This document shows positions 1 through 8,573 of a DNA stretch of 49,836 nucleotides, piece by piece; position 1 is the first letter of the stretch, and each line of letters starts with the position of its first letter. The position numbers and the translations under genes are program-made. A model generated the notes under the pieces. It was not told where the DNA came from. It ran no database searches and saw only the letters and a program-made list of their open reading frames with translations. The DNA is from Bodo saltans (lineage: Eukaryota > Euglenozoa > Kinetoplastea > Eubodonida > Bodonidae). Where the stretch lies: NCBI GenBank assembly GCA_001460835.1, contig CYKH01001902.1:6363-56198 (forward strand), read 5' to 3'.

Positions 1-72
1 GTTATTGGGGGTTTTTTTTGTGTTTGCTGCCTACCCACAACTCAGTCGTTATTCGCCTCATGGTGGAAGCTA

Positions 73-109
73 TTTTGACCTCCCTTTATTTTTGTCAATT
101 TGTAAACAG
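73..109 (+). promoter_or_regulatory. Probable trans-splice acceptor of the first gene
   Basis: A pyrimidine-rich stretch (about 73-102) is followed by the first AG at 108-109, and the first downstream ATG is at 129. This is the expected arrangement for spliced-leader addition. It supports starting the gene at 129 rather than at the upstream in-frame ATG at 18, which would be removed. It is inferred from base composition only. Confidence 0.5.
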
Positions 110-128
110 AACACAGAACACATTAGAA

Positions 129-494
129 ATGGATGGTGATTTGACCAGCGTTAATCCCGACTTGCTGAAATTGGCCAGCAATCCAGAGGAGTGGAAACAG
201 AAGCGCCGTGAAGCTCTCCTGAAGGTATTCCACGGAGGTAATGCTCCCACAAACAACGCTTCACAATTCTTACCAACCGACAATGATCAGCAATCCGCAA
301 GCAGCAGCGGAAATGTGACTGGGGGCGACGAGAAGTTTGTTCTGCAACAGCTCGCTAGCATGAAACGGCGCAGAGACGGTGATTACAGCATAAATGGAAC
401 GGCACATACTGCTGCTGCAGCGCCCGTGGTCGCGCCCCCTGCACCGATGTCCCTGAAGGACAGACTGCAACAGAAATTTTCAGCTCCACAATGA
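129..494 (+). CDS. Small hydrophilic protein of unknown function
   Basis: I do not recognise this 121-residue protein. The N-terminal 35 residues are charged and probably helical (EEWKQKRREALLKVFHGG). The middle is Asn/Gln/Ser-rich and likely disordered. A short basic helix follows (LQQLASMKRRRDGD), then an Ala/Pro-rich linker and a C-terminal helix, SLKDRLQQKF. No signal peptide or membrane segment is visible. The reading frame is open to position 18, but that extension covers the pyrimidine tract and putative splice acceptor, so I start at 129. Two short helices around a disordered centre suggest an adaptor or interaction peptide. That is a guess from composition, not an assignment. Confidence 0.6.
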   Translation: MDGDLTSVNPDLLKLASNPEEWKQKRREALLKVFHGGNAPTNNASQFLPTDNDQQSASSSGNVTGGDEKFVLQQLASMKRRRDGDYSINGTAHTAAAAPVVAPPAPMSLKDRLQQKFSAPQ

Positions 495-700
495 GAAGTG
501 CACACACAGCACACAGCACAGTCATTTATTTACTCCGGTTAAGCAAACAAGTGAGCGGTTTGGAAAATAACAGCATTCGTGTGGTCTGTGGAAAATTGCA
601 GGGTCTCCCTTTTTCGATTTACTATTTCACTTGCAATGTGTCACGTTTTTTCGAGAAAAGAAGTTAGAGAGACACACGCACAATACGAAGCGATGAAAAA

Positions 701-2371
701 ATGCCCACGCTAACGCAACGTTCAACGAAGAGCGTCACTCAGTTCAGTTGGTCACCAACATACCAACGCAACAGCCGATCTCACACACTCGGTGTCAGCA
801 CGTCAGCCTCCTTGACCGCCTCGGTCCGACGCCCGTCATTGTCATATTCGCAGAAAAGCCCCTCTCGAAGCACGTCCCAATCCAACTCAGAAGAATGGTC
901 AAAGAGCGTCTCGAATTCGACGTTGATCACTCCTTCGCTCACCAAGCTGGACACATTCACTAAAACGATCCGGTTCACAGAGAGCGCCTCGTTCATGCCG
1001 ACTCCCGCCATCATCCCCGATGTCTCGTTTAGCTTTTCTCAAGCGGAAATAGCAATGTTTACAATATCTGCATTTATTGTACTCGTGACATCACTCTACT
1101 CGGGGCGGCTGATGTTCCTTACGTACAAGAAGGCAGCGCGTTCCAAAGAAGCTAGTGCTGCGGTAGAAGCTCAGAAACAACACATCGAATTTGAAAAATC
1201 TCTCGCTGCTGCAAAAAAGGTTGAGCTCGACGACATGGATGTTGAGTTTGATGATTTCTTCGATGACGATCCTGTCCCAACACACGACCCGCTAGACTAC
1301 TTAGTCCCAGACCACTTACGGTATGATGCAGAGGCGATGGGAGGAGGGGGCTACCACCTGGTGGAAGAACGCCTCAAGAAGCAGCACTCCGTGTTCGGCG
1401 TGCCCCTACACAAAGCGCAAGAGGAAGTGAGGAGGCGCGTAGGAGCATCCTCTGACTTGAGGCTGGACAGAATCGAGCGCTCTATGAGACTACGAAGTGA
1501 GGCACTTCGAGCGGTCGGTGGTCCTGATGGTGATGAGATCACACGCGGCCTCGTTTCAATGACCAGCGGGATTGACGTCATGCACACGACTGTGCAAGTG
1601 CAACCGGTTGGTGACCTTGGTGAATTGCCGTGGCTTACCCGGGAGGAGGTGGACATCATTCAAAGTGCACAAATGAGCGAACGACGACAAATGATTGAAA
1701 ACAGCGGAAGAGATGCGGAGAGAGCACTCACCGAAAGAACGACCATTGATCTTGCAGGCGATGGTGGCGGTGGTGGCTCTCCCGACGACAACATGACATC
1801 GGTGAGCCGCAATCGAAAGCACCACCAAAGCTCTCCTCCTGCCAAGGACAATCGATCGAGCGTCACCGAGAGTGTTCTGCGCACCGCACATCGAGCCGGT
1901 GACTTGGCAAGCAACGCATCGTTCTTGATGATGTCATCTGACCGACAACGGCGCGGAAGTTTGCACCAACGAGTCATGCAGAATGCATTGGATGCCGCCT
2001 CCGCATCTGACATTGGGTCGTCGAATGGGTCGTTCTACGGACATCGCTCCTCATCAGCCCTGCGAGCTACATCTCCCAGTGGCCGATCACAAGAAGCGGA
2101 GACGTGGGAGGATGTGAAAAAGAGAGGAGGAAGAAATACCGCCGCGTTGTATCAGTTCTCACACTCCCCAATGGAGCGCATGAGAACTGTTCGGGATCGA
2201 GTGGAGGTTGGTCCACTGCGCGGTGCTGGCGCTTCGTTCAGTGGTGCGGTCGTCGTTGCGCCTCTTGCGACGACAGAGATGCAGTACACGACGCAGTACC
2301 TTCCAGATCCTGATGAAGACACGTTTGTTGGGATAGATTTGGATTACCGTCTCACTGATGCTGATTTGTAA
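701..2371 (+). CDS. One-pass membrane protein with Ser/Thr-rich N-terminal stalk
   Basis: This 556-residue protein is not a family I can name. Residues 1-110 are extremely rich in Ser, Thr and Pro with alternating S/T patterns, like the heavily glycosylated stalks of surface proteins. One hydrophobic segment lies at about 117-139, followed by basic residues (TYKKAARSK) and a charged helix, which suggests a type I or III topology with a long cytoplasmic tail. The tail has an acidic patch near residues 175-190, a Gly/Ser linker and basic disordered stretches. No signal peptide is visible, so either the protein is a reverse-anchor type or only the juxtamembrane end of a larger surface protein is present. 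A six-codon frame starting at ATG 693 overlaps the start out of frame and could dampen initiation. Confidence 0.65.
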   Translation: MPTLTQRSTKSVTQFSWSPTYQRNSRSHTLGVSTSASLTASVRRPSLSYSQKSPSRSTSQSNSEEWSKSVSNSTLITPSLTKLDTFTKTIRFTESASFMPTPAIIPDVSFSFSQAEIAMFTISAFIVLVTSLYSGRLMFLTYKKAARSKEASAAVEAQKQHIEFEKSLAAAKKVELDDMDVEFDDFFDDDPVPTHDPLDYLVPDHLRYDAEAMGGGGYHLVEERLKKQHSVFGVPLHKAQEEVRRRVGASSDLRLDRIERSMRLRSEALRAVGGPDGDEITRGLVSMTSGIDVMHTTVQVQPVGDLGELPWLTREEVDIIQSAQMSERRQMIENSGRDAERALTERTTIDLAGDGGGGGSPDDNMTSVSRNRKHHQSSPPAKDNRSSVTESVLRTAHRAGDLASNASFLMMSSDRQRRGSLHQRVMQNALDAASASDIGSSNGSFYGHRSSSALRATSPSGRSQEAETWEDVKKRGGRNTAALYQFSHSPMERMRTVRDRVEVGPLRGAGASFSGAVVVAPLATTEMQYTTQYLPDPDEDTFVGIDLDYRLTDADL

Positions 2372-2519
2372 CAGTTGTATGCTATCTTTCGTTTGCAATC
2401 TCTGTGGAAAGCAATAATGTGAACATTTTCGAACGAACCCTGTCTGAGAATTGCACCGCTATTTTTCACCATCGAAATCAAGGAATAGTGTACTGTAGAA
2501 AGAGATAGTCACTCAAGCA

Positions 2520-4484
2520 ATGAAGAAGGTTCAGAAATCGCCAAAGTCTGCCGTAAACGCTCAACCTCCGGAGCAGCAAGAAAAATCGTACGCAGGAGGC
2601 TCCTTTTGGCTGTTCGTGTCGATTCTAGTAGTGACAGCAGTCACGCAGTTGTCCCAGCTGGAGCTCTATGAGCAGCAACGCGTCACCCTGCAAACCGGTG
2701 TTGGCTCGAAGACGTCCCTCGATGCTCTGAAGGCCCGAAACGAAGTGCAGGGATCAGAAAGCTGCAGCAACGACAGATCCCGTGCCTCCACAGGGGATTC
2801 AGCGCCATCCACCACCGGAACAACACTACAAGACTACGTGCTCCAGTCCATGTGCTACATGGATGAGCTCTTCCATGTGCCTCAAACACTAAGGTACGCT
2901 GTGCTTGGGAATTTTACCTACTACGACCCAATGATCACGACGCCGCCCGGAAGTTACCTCCCCGGCGCTGTTGTCCTGCACCTCCTCAAGACGCAGCGCA
3001 CAGAGGCAGCGCCAGCAGCTTCAGCAGCGAGCGATGTCTCACTGCCTTCGTTAGCAGAGAGCAGCGCCGTGTTCCCGTTAATGATCAAGTGGAGGGAGTC
3101 AAACCTTTGCAGCGATGCCCCTGAGAGTCTCGTTGGGCTTGTTCCAACGTGGGCTGAGGGTCCTGTGAGGTATCTGTGGACGTCTTCTTGTGGATTCTTG
3201 AAGGAAGTATGTTCCGTCGTTGGAGGTGCGTTGGAGGCCGTTGGAGTCCCTTCGTCGTGGTTGGCCACAGCACATCGCTACTTGTACCCTAACTCGTTCG
3301 GTGCGATGGTTCATCTCCTACGTCGTGTTGGGAGCACCGTCCATGGCCTAGGATTCGTATTTGTCTTGTGGCTGGTGTACAAGCTTCAACTTGGCAACAC
3401 GGTTGCGTGGGGCGTCACGCAGTCAGCCCTGTACCCCCCTTTGCTCTTCTCAACTGTTCTCGTGTACACGGACAGCATCTCTGCATTGTGCGTTGTGCTC
3501 ATGCTGGTCGTGGCGTCCAGCGGGTTGGATCCCGTCACACCCGGCACCTTTGTGCGCATGTGTGTTGTTGCTGTGATCGGTCTCTACTCCCTGACAGTTC
3601 GGCAAACGAATATTGTTTGGCTATTCTTTGTGTGTGGCCGTTTCTTCTTGGAACGAACTGTGTTCGGTGGGCTGTTTGTACGAAAACTGCTGCGCACTAT
3701 TGCCATCTTGGCACCCTCCGTCGTGGTGGCGGTGGTATTTGTGGGCTTTTTGGTGTGGAATGAGGGCATTGTGCTCGGCGATAAGTCGAGTCATCAAGCA
3801 GTTGTGCATCCTGCGCAGTTGGCATACCTCGGAGCAACGTGCGCTTTCTTTTTCCCGTTCCAATCGCTCCTCGCTGTCCACCAACAGTTAATTGTACGCA
3901 AGCGTACGCGTGTGATACTGCTGCTCTCTGCCATCATTGCGTGGTCGCTGACCAACCATGTGTGGTTTCATCCGTACCTTGTCGCCGATAACCGCCATTT
4001 CACCAACGTGCTCTACCGGAAGATTCTTCAAGATGAAAGCGTCAGAATTCGTGTGATGATCCCAATCGCAACGGCAGGATGGCTGCTGCTGATTGACTGT
4101 TTCCTGGGAGTGTCGAGTCCAACACACGCAAACGATGTCATTGGTTTGGCAGGAACACCTGGTGGTCTCAAAGCTGACACGATCCTTCGTCGTATTGGCA
4201 TCTTCCGAGCTGCTCTGTTCACCTTGTTTCTCGTGTGCTGTAGTATTTGCTGTGTTCCGCAGAAACTGATTGAGTTTCGATACTTTGTTCCCTGTGTTAC
4301 GGTTGCGATGACATCTGGAAAGTTTTTTACGCTTTGCCGAAAGCCAAGTCACGCACGATTCGTGCGGTACGCCCGCATTTTGGACCTTGGTGTTGCCGTG
4401 ACGATGCATGTCATCTGCTGCATGGTGTTCTTGCATAGAACGTTTGTCGCGCCAGACGGATCGGTGGGTCGATTTATGTGGTGA
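2520..4484 (+). CDS. ALG10: Dol-P-Glc:Glc2Man9GlcNAc2-PP-dolichol alpha-1,2-glucosyltransferase
   Basis: This 654-residue polytopic protein carries the hallmarks of the ALG10/DIE2 family. They are YMDELFHVPQ at 113-122, DPMITTPPG at 136-144, RQTNIVW at 361-367, a HPAQLAYL loop near 430, HPYLVADNRHFTNVLYRKI in the C-terminal half, and the EFRYFVPC segment near the C-terminus. The family adds the third, terminal glucose to the lipid-linked oligosaccharide in the ER lumen, the step that makes the glycan a good oligosaccharyltransferase substrate. About ten hydrophobic segments follow residue 280. Residues 150-270 form an insertion with little similarity to the animal or yeast family. Trypanosomatids are generally described as lacking the glucosylated dolichol precursor, so an ALG10 here fits an earlier-branching kinetoplastid. 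Confidence 0.92.
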   Translation: MKKVQKSPKSAVNAQPPEQQEKSYAGGSFWLFVSILVVTAVTQLSQLELYEQQRVTLQTGVGSKTSLDALKARNEVQGSESCSNDRSRASTGDSAPSTTGTTLQDYVLQSMCYMDELFHVPQTLRYAVLGNFTYYDPMITTPPGSYLPGAVVLHLLKTQRTEAAPAASAASDVSLPSLAESSAVFPLMIKWRESNLCSDAPESLVGLVPTWAEGPVRYLWTSSCGFLKEVCSVVGGALEAVGVPSSWLATAHRYLYPNSFGAMVHLLRRVGSTVHGLGFVFVLWLVYKLQLGNTVAWGVTQSALYPPLLFSTVLVYTDSISALCVVLMLVVASSGLDPVTPGTFVRMCVVAVIGLYSLTVRQTNIVWLFFVCGRFFLERTVFGGLFVRKLLRTIAILAPSVVVAVVFVGFLVWNEGIVLGDKSSHQAVVHPAQLAYLGATCAFFFPFQSLLAVHQQLIVRKRTRVILLLSAIIAWSLTNHVWFHPYLVADNRHFTNVLYRKILQDESVRIRVMIPIATAGWLLLIDCFLGVSSPTHANDVIGLAGTPGGLKADTILRRIGIFRAALFTLFLVCCSICCVPQKLIEFRYFVPCVTVAMTSGKFFTLCRKPSHARFVRYARILDLGVAVTMHVICCMVFLHRTFVAPDGSVGRFMW

Positions 4485-4635
4485 AGCGGTGCACCGACTG
4501 CTGTGAGGTGCAGAAAACGTTGTTCGCGAAGGATCATCAAGAAGAAATCTGCATGCACGAGTGATTTCTGGCTGAGGAAACTGGCTTTCTCATCATGATT
4601 ATTTTTGCTTGAAAAACTGCTGCAGTGCATTGGAG

Positions 4636-4676
4636 TTTTTTTTTTTTTTTTGTCATTTCGTCATTTCACCATGCAG
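4636..4676 (+). promoter_or_regulatory. T16 tract and AG acceptor before the MLF-domain gene
   Basis: A run of 16 T (4636-4651), then a pyrimidine-rich stretch, ends at the AG at 4675-4676. The acceptor lies 3' of the ATG at 4671, so that ATG would be lost and the ATG at 4690 becomes the first start in the mature message. This decides the start of the next gene. Confidence 0.55.
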
Positions 4677-4689
4677 GACTTCAAACAAT

Positions 4690-5241
4690 ATGTTAACTCG
4701 CTGGGAGCCACAAGAAAGCAGGCATCAGCCCACACAAGTGACGACTCGGCGTTTGCCGCGGCAACAACAAGAAACGGGCCTTATGTTGGCCCAACCAACG
4801 ACTACCCCACCACAACACCCGTACGAACATTCCTCTGCAAGTTTCGTTGGATTTCCATCGCCAATTGAATGTTCTGGAAATGTTGTGTACCGGAGCTCAA
4901 CATCTCGTGTGTACAGTCTGCATGGCAACTGCGCCGAAGAACGGAGAGCTGAGCAAGATCGACGCAATAATACAGAGCATATCTCAGTGACGCGTGTGCT
5001 CGATGGACGCTCCACGACGTACACACAGCACAGAGACCTTGCCACAGGCAAGGCTGAAATGCGGCGCAGTGCAGTCAATGTGACAGAAGACTCACACAAA
5101 CAATTTGATTCGGATTGGATGCGTGTTGCAGAAAGGTTCCTCCCTCCTTACAACAATGGCTCTCGGAGGGAGCAACCGCGAATTGCAGCATCATCGAGCG
5201 GCCCCGACTCGCGCCGTCGCAACAGCCACTCGCTGATGTGA
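4690..5241 (+). CDS. Myeloid leukemia factor (MLF) domain protein
   Basis: This protein has 183 residues. The second half matches the MLF1-interacting/DIFF6 family pattern: a basic region, then ISVTRVLDGRSTTYTQHRD, then LATGKAEMRR, an acidic-tipped helix (VNVTEDSHKQFDSDW) and a disordered tail. MLF proteins are small adaptors implicated in chaperone-linked handling of misfolded proteins and nucleocytoplasmic control in animals. The role in protists is not established. The first 60 residues are Gln/Pro/Thr-rich and unconserved. A different frame from ATG 4671 runs 66 codons and also looks protein-like, so a sequence indel near 4800-4830 that swaps N-termini cannot be excluded. The MLF frame itself is secure from about 4860 onward. 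Confidence 0.8.
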   Translation: MLTRWEPQESRHQPTQVTTRRLPRQQQETGLMLAQPTTTPPQHPYEHSSASFVGFPSPIECSGNVVYRSSTSRVYSLHGNCAEERRAEQDRRNNTEHISVTRVLDGRSTTYTQHRDLATGKAEMRRSAVNVTEDSHKQFDSDWMRVAERFLPPYNNGSRREQPRIAASSSGPDSRRRNSHSLM

Positions 5242-5250
5242 CGCCAGTAT

Positions 5251-5278
5251 TTCTTTTATTATTATTTTTACATTTCAG
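5251..5278 (+). promoter_or_regulatory. Probable trans-splice acceptor of the acyloxyacyl hydrolase gene
   Basis: A T-rich tract (about 5249-5276) ends at CAG, with the AG at 5277-5278. No nearer tract of equal quality precedes the ATG at 5427, which would give a 5' UTR of about 150 bases. Downstream AGs are alternatives. Confidence 0.45.
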
Positions 5279-5426
5279 GTTAGTTCACAGTTTCACTCTT
5301 ACCATCACAAGTCTTTCAGAGCACAGTATCGTTTCCCTTGCGTTTACTCTCAACGGCAATTATCTTGGCTCGTGGGCTTGTAAAAGGTCGATTTAGACAA
5401 AGAAACCGTCATTTCCTTTACACATC

Positions 5427-7079
5427 ATGCGCAGCCTTCTTGTGGTTGCACTGTTGGTGGTAGTCGCGTTGCTTGGCTTTGCACCACATCGTGCGCAAGC
5501 CGATGCCAACGGCGGCGCAACCTGTGCTGTGTGTACGCTGCTGGTTGCCCTTGTGGAACAAAACATGCAACTCAAACAGATCAACGCATCCGCATCGATG
5601 GAGATGATCTGCAGCTACCTCCCCAGCCCACTTAACGATGCCTGCGCGGTGGCGCTGCTTGACATTGGCGCGAAGGTAACTCCCTTCATTGACGCCGGTG
5701 AGAACCCCGATGCGGTCTGCGCATCGCTCGGCTACTGCTTCAACCAGACCGGTGTTTGTCGCCTCTTCCCAAGCAACATGACTGAGATTGAGCACATTCA
5801 ACGCGTGATGGCCATGCGCGCCGTGATGGGTCCCGTGCGTGCGTTCAACATCTGCACGATCGTCCCTGGCGTGTGTGACATGGAGAACCACGAGCCCTTT
5901 TCTGACACCGACGGTGATAAGTTCTCGACCATCGAGACCCTCCGTGGCACCTTCTTCCGTGGAAAGGATTGCGATGACTTGAACAACACGATCTTCCCCG
6001 GCCGTAACTCCCACGATGCCGTGTTTGACGAGAACTGCAATGGCATCTACGGTGTCGATGCACTTACTGGCCAGCCTTACGAGGACAAGTGGTGCGCGGG
6101 AACGAACGCTTTTGGTGTGGCATCACTTGGTGACAGTGCCACCGCTCACTTCCGCCTCCCACCTAACTATTTGGTGGCTGCCAACCTCAGCTCCGCCAAC
6201 TTCGCCCACATTCTTCGTTTGCTCGAAAACGAGGCTGACTGGCCCATGCTCTCCTGGTCGACTGGCCACCTCAACTCCACTGAGTTCAATCCCGACATCT
6301 ATGGCCCAGTGTCCTCTCTGTACTCCCGTATGCTGGAGCACAACCGCTGCAATCACCGAGACTACCAAAACCTGGGTGTCAACGGCGCCCGTGTGAGCGA
6401 CCTCATCAATTTTGACACGGAGCTCTCCCGCAACAGGAAGGACAACGTCAAGCCCCTCGTGATGATCTACTCTATGGTAGGTAACGACGTTTGCAACGGT
6501 CACCACACCTTCAACACCATGACGACTCCCACCGAGTACTACAACAACATCATGGCTGCCCTCGAGAAGGCGGAAGATATTCTGCCCGCAGGCAGCCATG
6601 TGATTCTGATCCCCCTTGTGGACGGACGCATTCTTTTTGAGACGATGCACAACCGCATCCACCCCATCGGCAGCACCAACAATGACGTCACGTACTCGGC
6701 GCTGTACGACTACCTGAACTGCATTGATGTGTCTCCGTGCTGGGGTTGGATGAACTCCAACGAGACCGTCCGTAACACAACGTACGAGATCGCCTCGTCC
6801 CTCAATGCCCAACTCCCCCTCATTGTCAATGCGTCGTCCAAGTTCAAGAACTTCGAAGTCCACTACTTTGGCAACGTGTTCAACGACGCCATCAAGTCGT
6901 ACCCATACCCATTGTACACCCTCATTGAGCCCGTTGATGGATTCCACCCTTCCCAGTGGGGTAACTCTTGGATTGGAGATTACCTCTTCAATCTGACGCT
7001 GGCGTCGGGCATCCTTGGTGCCCCGAATCCCAACAACGCTGCGATTGTTGCGAAGTTTGGTGATCAGGGTGGCTACTAG
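5427..7079 (+). CDS. AOAH: Acyloxyacyl hydrolase (secreted/lysosomal lipase of the GDSL fold with saposin domain)
   Basis: This 550-residue protein begins with a signal peptide (about 1-26). Next is a Cys-rich saposin-B-like domain (about 32-115) with the spaced cysteines of that fold. A calcium-loop-like region follows (DTDGDKFSTIETLRG, then GKDCDD; about 155-185), and then the GDSL esterase domain. The nucleophile is in LGDSATAHF (Ser237), and the C-terminal catalytic Asp/His pair is in VDGFHPSQWG (Asp504, His507). The order saposin, Ca-loop, GDSL is diagnostic for acyloxyacyl hydrolase, which removes secondary acyl chains from bacterial LPS lipid A and can act on other lipids. Several N-x-S/T sites suit a secretory or lysosomal glycoprotein. 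Codons strongly favour C at the third position compared with neighbours, suggesting high expression. In a bacterivorous flagellate it would act in the food vacuole (inference). Confidence 0.93.
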   Translation: MRSLLVVALLVVVALLGFAPHRAQADANGGATCAVCTLLVALVEQNMQLKQINASASMEMICSYLPSPLNDACAVALLDIGAKVTPFIDAGENPDAVCASLGYCFNQTGVCRLFPSNMTEIEHIQRVMAMRAVMGPVRAFNICTIVPGVCDMENHEPFSDTDGDKFSTIETLRGTFFRGKDCDDLNNTIFPGRNSHDAVFDENCNGIYGVDALTGQPYEDKWCAGTNAFGVASLGDSATAHFRLPPNYLVAANLSSANFAHILRLLENEADWPMLSWSTGHLNSTEFNPDIYGPVSSLYSRMLEHNRCNHRDYQNLGVNGARVSDLINFDTELSRNRKDNVKPLVMIYSMVGNDVCNGHHTFNTMTTPTEYYNNIMAALEKAEDILPAGSHVILIPLVDGRILFETMHNRIHPIGSTNNDVTYSALYDYLNCIDVSPCWGWMNSNETVRNTTYEIASSLNAQLPLIVNASSKFKNFEVHYFGNVFNDAIKSYPYPLYTLIEPVDGFHPSQWGNSWIGDYLFNLTLASGILGAPNPNNAAIVAKFGDQGGY

Positions 7080-7398
7080 ACAACCGCGCACATTGAGAAA
7101 AATGGAGATTTTGAGAGAGAGAGATTTAAAGAGAATGAAAGAGGATGAAAAATGGGATGAAGTCATGATGATCTCTTGGAACACAAACCTTCTCCTAAGT
7201 TGCTATGCTCGCCTCACACAATGTAATCCATCAAACAGTGGATGAAAGAAAATATTTGTTATCGCGTCTCCTCCACATCCACAATCCTGGTGTGAGCACT
7301 CATCAACTCAAAAAGTGTGAATTAAGCTTTCTCATTTGTATCGACAAGGAGAAAGCGATCAAAACACATTTTATTGGAATCTGAAAAAAAAACACGTA
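7080..7398 (+). other. Spacer: purine-rich block then pyrimidine tract
   Basis: This is a spacer of 319 bases. It begins with a GA-rich block (about 7095-7170) that I read as 3' UTR. A pyrimidine-rich part (about 7260-7345) ends at the AG at 7347-7348, the probable trans-splice acceptor for the next gene. No gene is supported. Confidence 0.5.
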
Positions 7399-8442
7399 AT
7401 GTCGTCACCAGCCGCATTCACCAAACTCTCCCGGCGAGTCACTCGAGTGATGGGCCTCAATCCTGGTCCCATGACACTCGAGGGCACCAACACGTACCTC
7501 GTGGGCTCTGGGCATCGTCGATGCCTCGTGGATACTGCGGAAGGCCTCCCTCAATATCTGGAGGTCCTCAAAGCCGCGTTGGCGGCATCTCCAACGTCCG
7601 ACGCGAAACCAGAGATTGCCTCGATTGTCTTGACGCATTGGCATCGGGATCACGTTGGTGGTGTCCCACACGTCAAAGAAGCCTTTCCGAACGCAGTTCT
7701 CTACAAAGTTCCATCCATGTGTGCGGCAGCGCAACATGAAGAGGCGTTGGCAACCAACAATGGGCTGATTTCCCTCGTTGATCCCATGACATCATTGCCC
7801 AAATGTTCGAGCACTCAGCGCCCCTTTCTTACTGTCGACGATGAGAGCACATTGGAGTTTGTCTTGACTCCTGGGCACACAGACGACCACGTGACTCTAA
7901 AGCTTGTGGAAGAGAACGCACTCTTCACGGGAGATTGCATTTTAGGTGCCGGATCGTCCGTGTTTGCGTGCTACGCTGAGTACATGGCGTCATTGGAAAC
8001 TCTGAAGGAGCTGCAACCGTCACTCTTGTATCCAGGACATGGCCCTGTTGTTGAGGATGCGATGGGACGAATCATGGAGCAAATTGCACATCGCGGCAAG
8101 CGCGAAGAGCAAATTCTTAGCGCTCTGAAAGCACTGTCTGCTGCCTCCTCGAATGGTGGCGGGAGTGCAACGATCGTCGAGATTGTCGGCATCGTGTATC
8201 GTGACGTTCCTCAACATCTTCATCCAGCGGCAGCCTATAATGTGCTGCACAATATGAAGAAACTCTTGAGAGATGGTAAATGCTTCGTCGCGTCAAGTGA
8301 TGAAGAAGCTGCCACCAAACTACTGCGAGCGATGGGAGACTACGATGGTGGTGAAGGCACGACAGAGGATGTCAATGTCGTGACGAACATTGTGCGGCAC
8401 TTGAAATGGGGTGCTGTACAACATGCTCGACCCTCCCTCTGA
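7399..8442 (+). CDS. LACTB2: LACTB2-type metallo-beta-lactamase-fold hydrolase / endoribonuclease
   Basis: This 347-residue protein has the N-terminal signature NPGPMTLEGTNTYLVG and the metal-binding LTHWHRDHVGG motif. Further ligand positions are TPGHTDDHVTL, FTGDCILG and LYPGHGPVV. After residue 230 comes a winged-helix-like C-terminal region (IVEIVGIVYRDVPQHLHPAA). This combination identifies the LACTB2 branch. The human member is a mitochondrial single-strand-specific endoribonuclease, and relatives include glyoxalase-II-like enzymes. I start at ATG 7399, just after the spacer's acceptor. The frame is open back to 7336, but that part includes an A-run typical of untranslated sequence. No clear targeting peptide is visible. 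Confidence 0.88.
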   Translation: MSSPAAFTKLSRRVTRVMGLNPGPMTLEGTNTYLVGSGHRRCLVDTAEGLPQYLEVLKAALAASPTSDAKPEIASIVLTHWHRDHVGGVPHVKEAFPNAVLYKVPSMCAAAQHEEALATNNGLISLVDPMTSLPKCSSTQRPFLTVDDESTLEFVLTPGHTDDHVTLKLVEENALFTGDCILGAGSSVFACYAEYMASLETLKELQPSLLYPGHGPVVEDAMGRIMEQIAHRGKREEQILSALKALSAASSNGGGSATIVEIVGIVYRDVPQHLHPAAAYNVLHNMKKLLRDGKCFVASSDEEAATKLLRAMGDYDGGEGTTEDVNVVTNIVRHLKWGAVQHARPSL

Positions 8443-8499
8443 TCTATGCATTTTTTATTTGCTTATTTTTGATGGTGGTTTTCCTCGTCGCGCCAATTT

Positions 8500-8557
8500 C
8501 GATGGGCTTTTTTTCGTTGTCACTTATTGCCCCCTGTGCCTCGTTTTCTCATGAGAG
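8500..8557 (+). promoter_or_regulatory. Pyrimidine tract and AG before the gene at 8574
   Basis: A T/C-rich stretch (about 8508-8550) ends in overlapping AGs at 8554-8557, only 17-20 bases before ATG 8574. Because the acceptor lies inside the upstream open frame, the hydrophobic-looking N-terminal extension of that frame is untranslated. Confidence 0.5.
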
Positions 8558-8573
8558 AACCAATCAACCACAC

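Noticed and set aside
693-713. Six-codon upstream frame overlapping the start at 701
   Set aside because: Too short to call a gene. Noted only as a possible effect on initiation.
6123-7184. Long open frame on the minus strand (353 codons)
   Set aside because: It lies opposite acyloxyacyl hydrolase, whose C-biased codons remove stops from the complementary strand. The translation is Val/His/Arg-rich without any domain.
8406-8573. Hydrophobic N-terminus joined to the small protein at 8574
   Set aside because: It overlaps the end of the preceding gene and the pyrimidine tract. The acceptor at 8554-8557 places the start at 8574.
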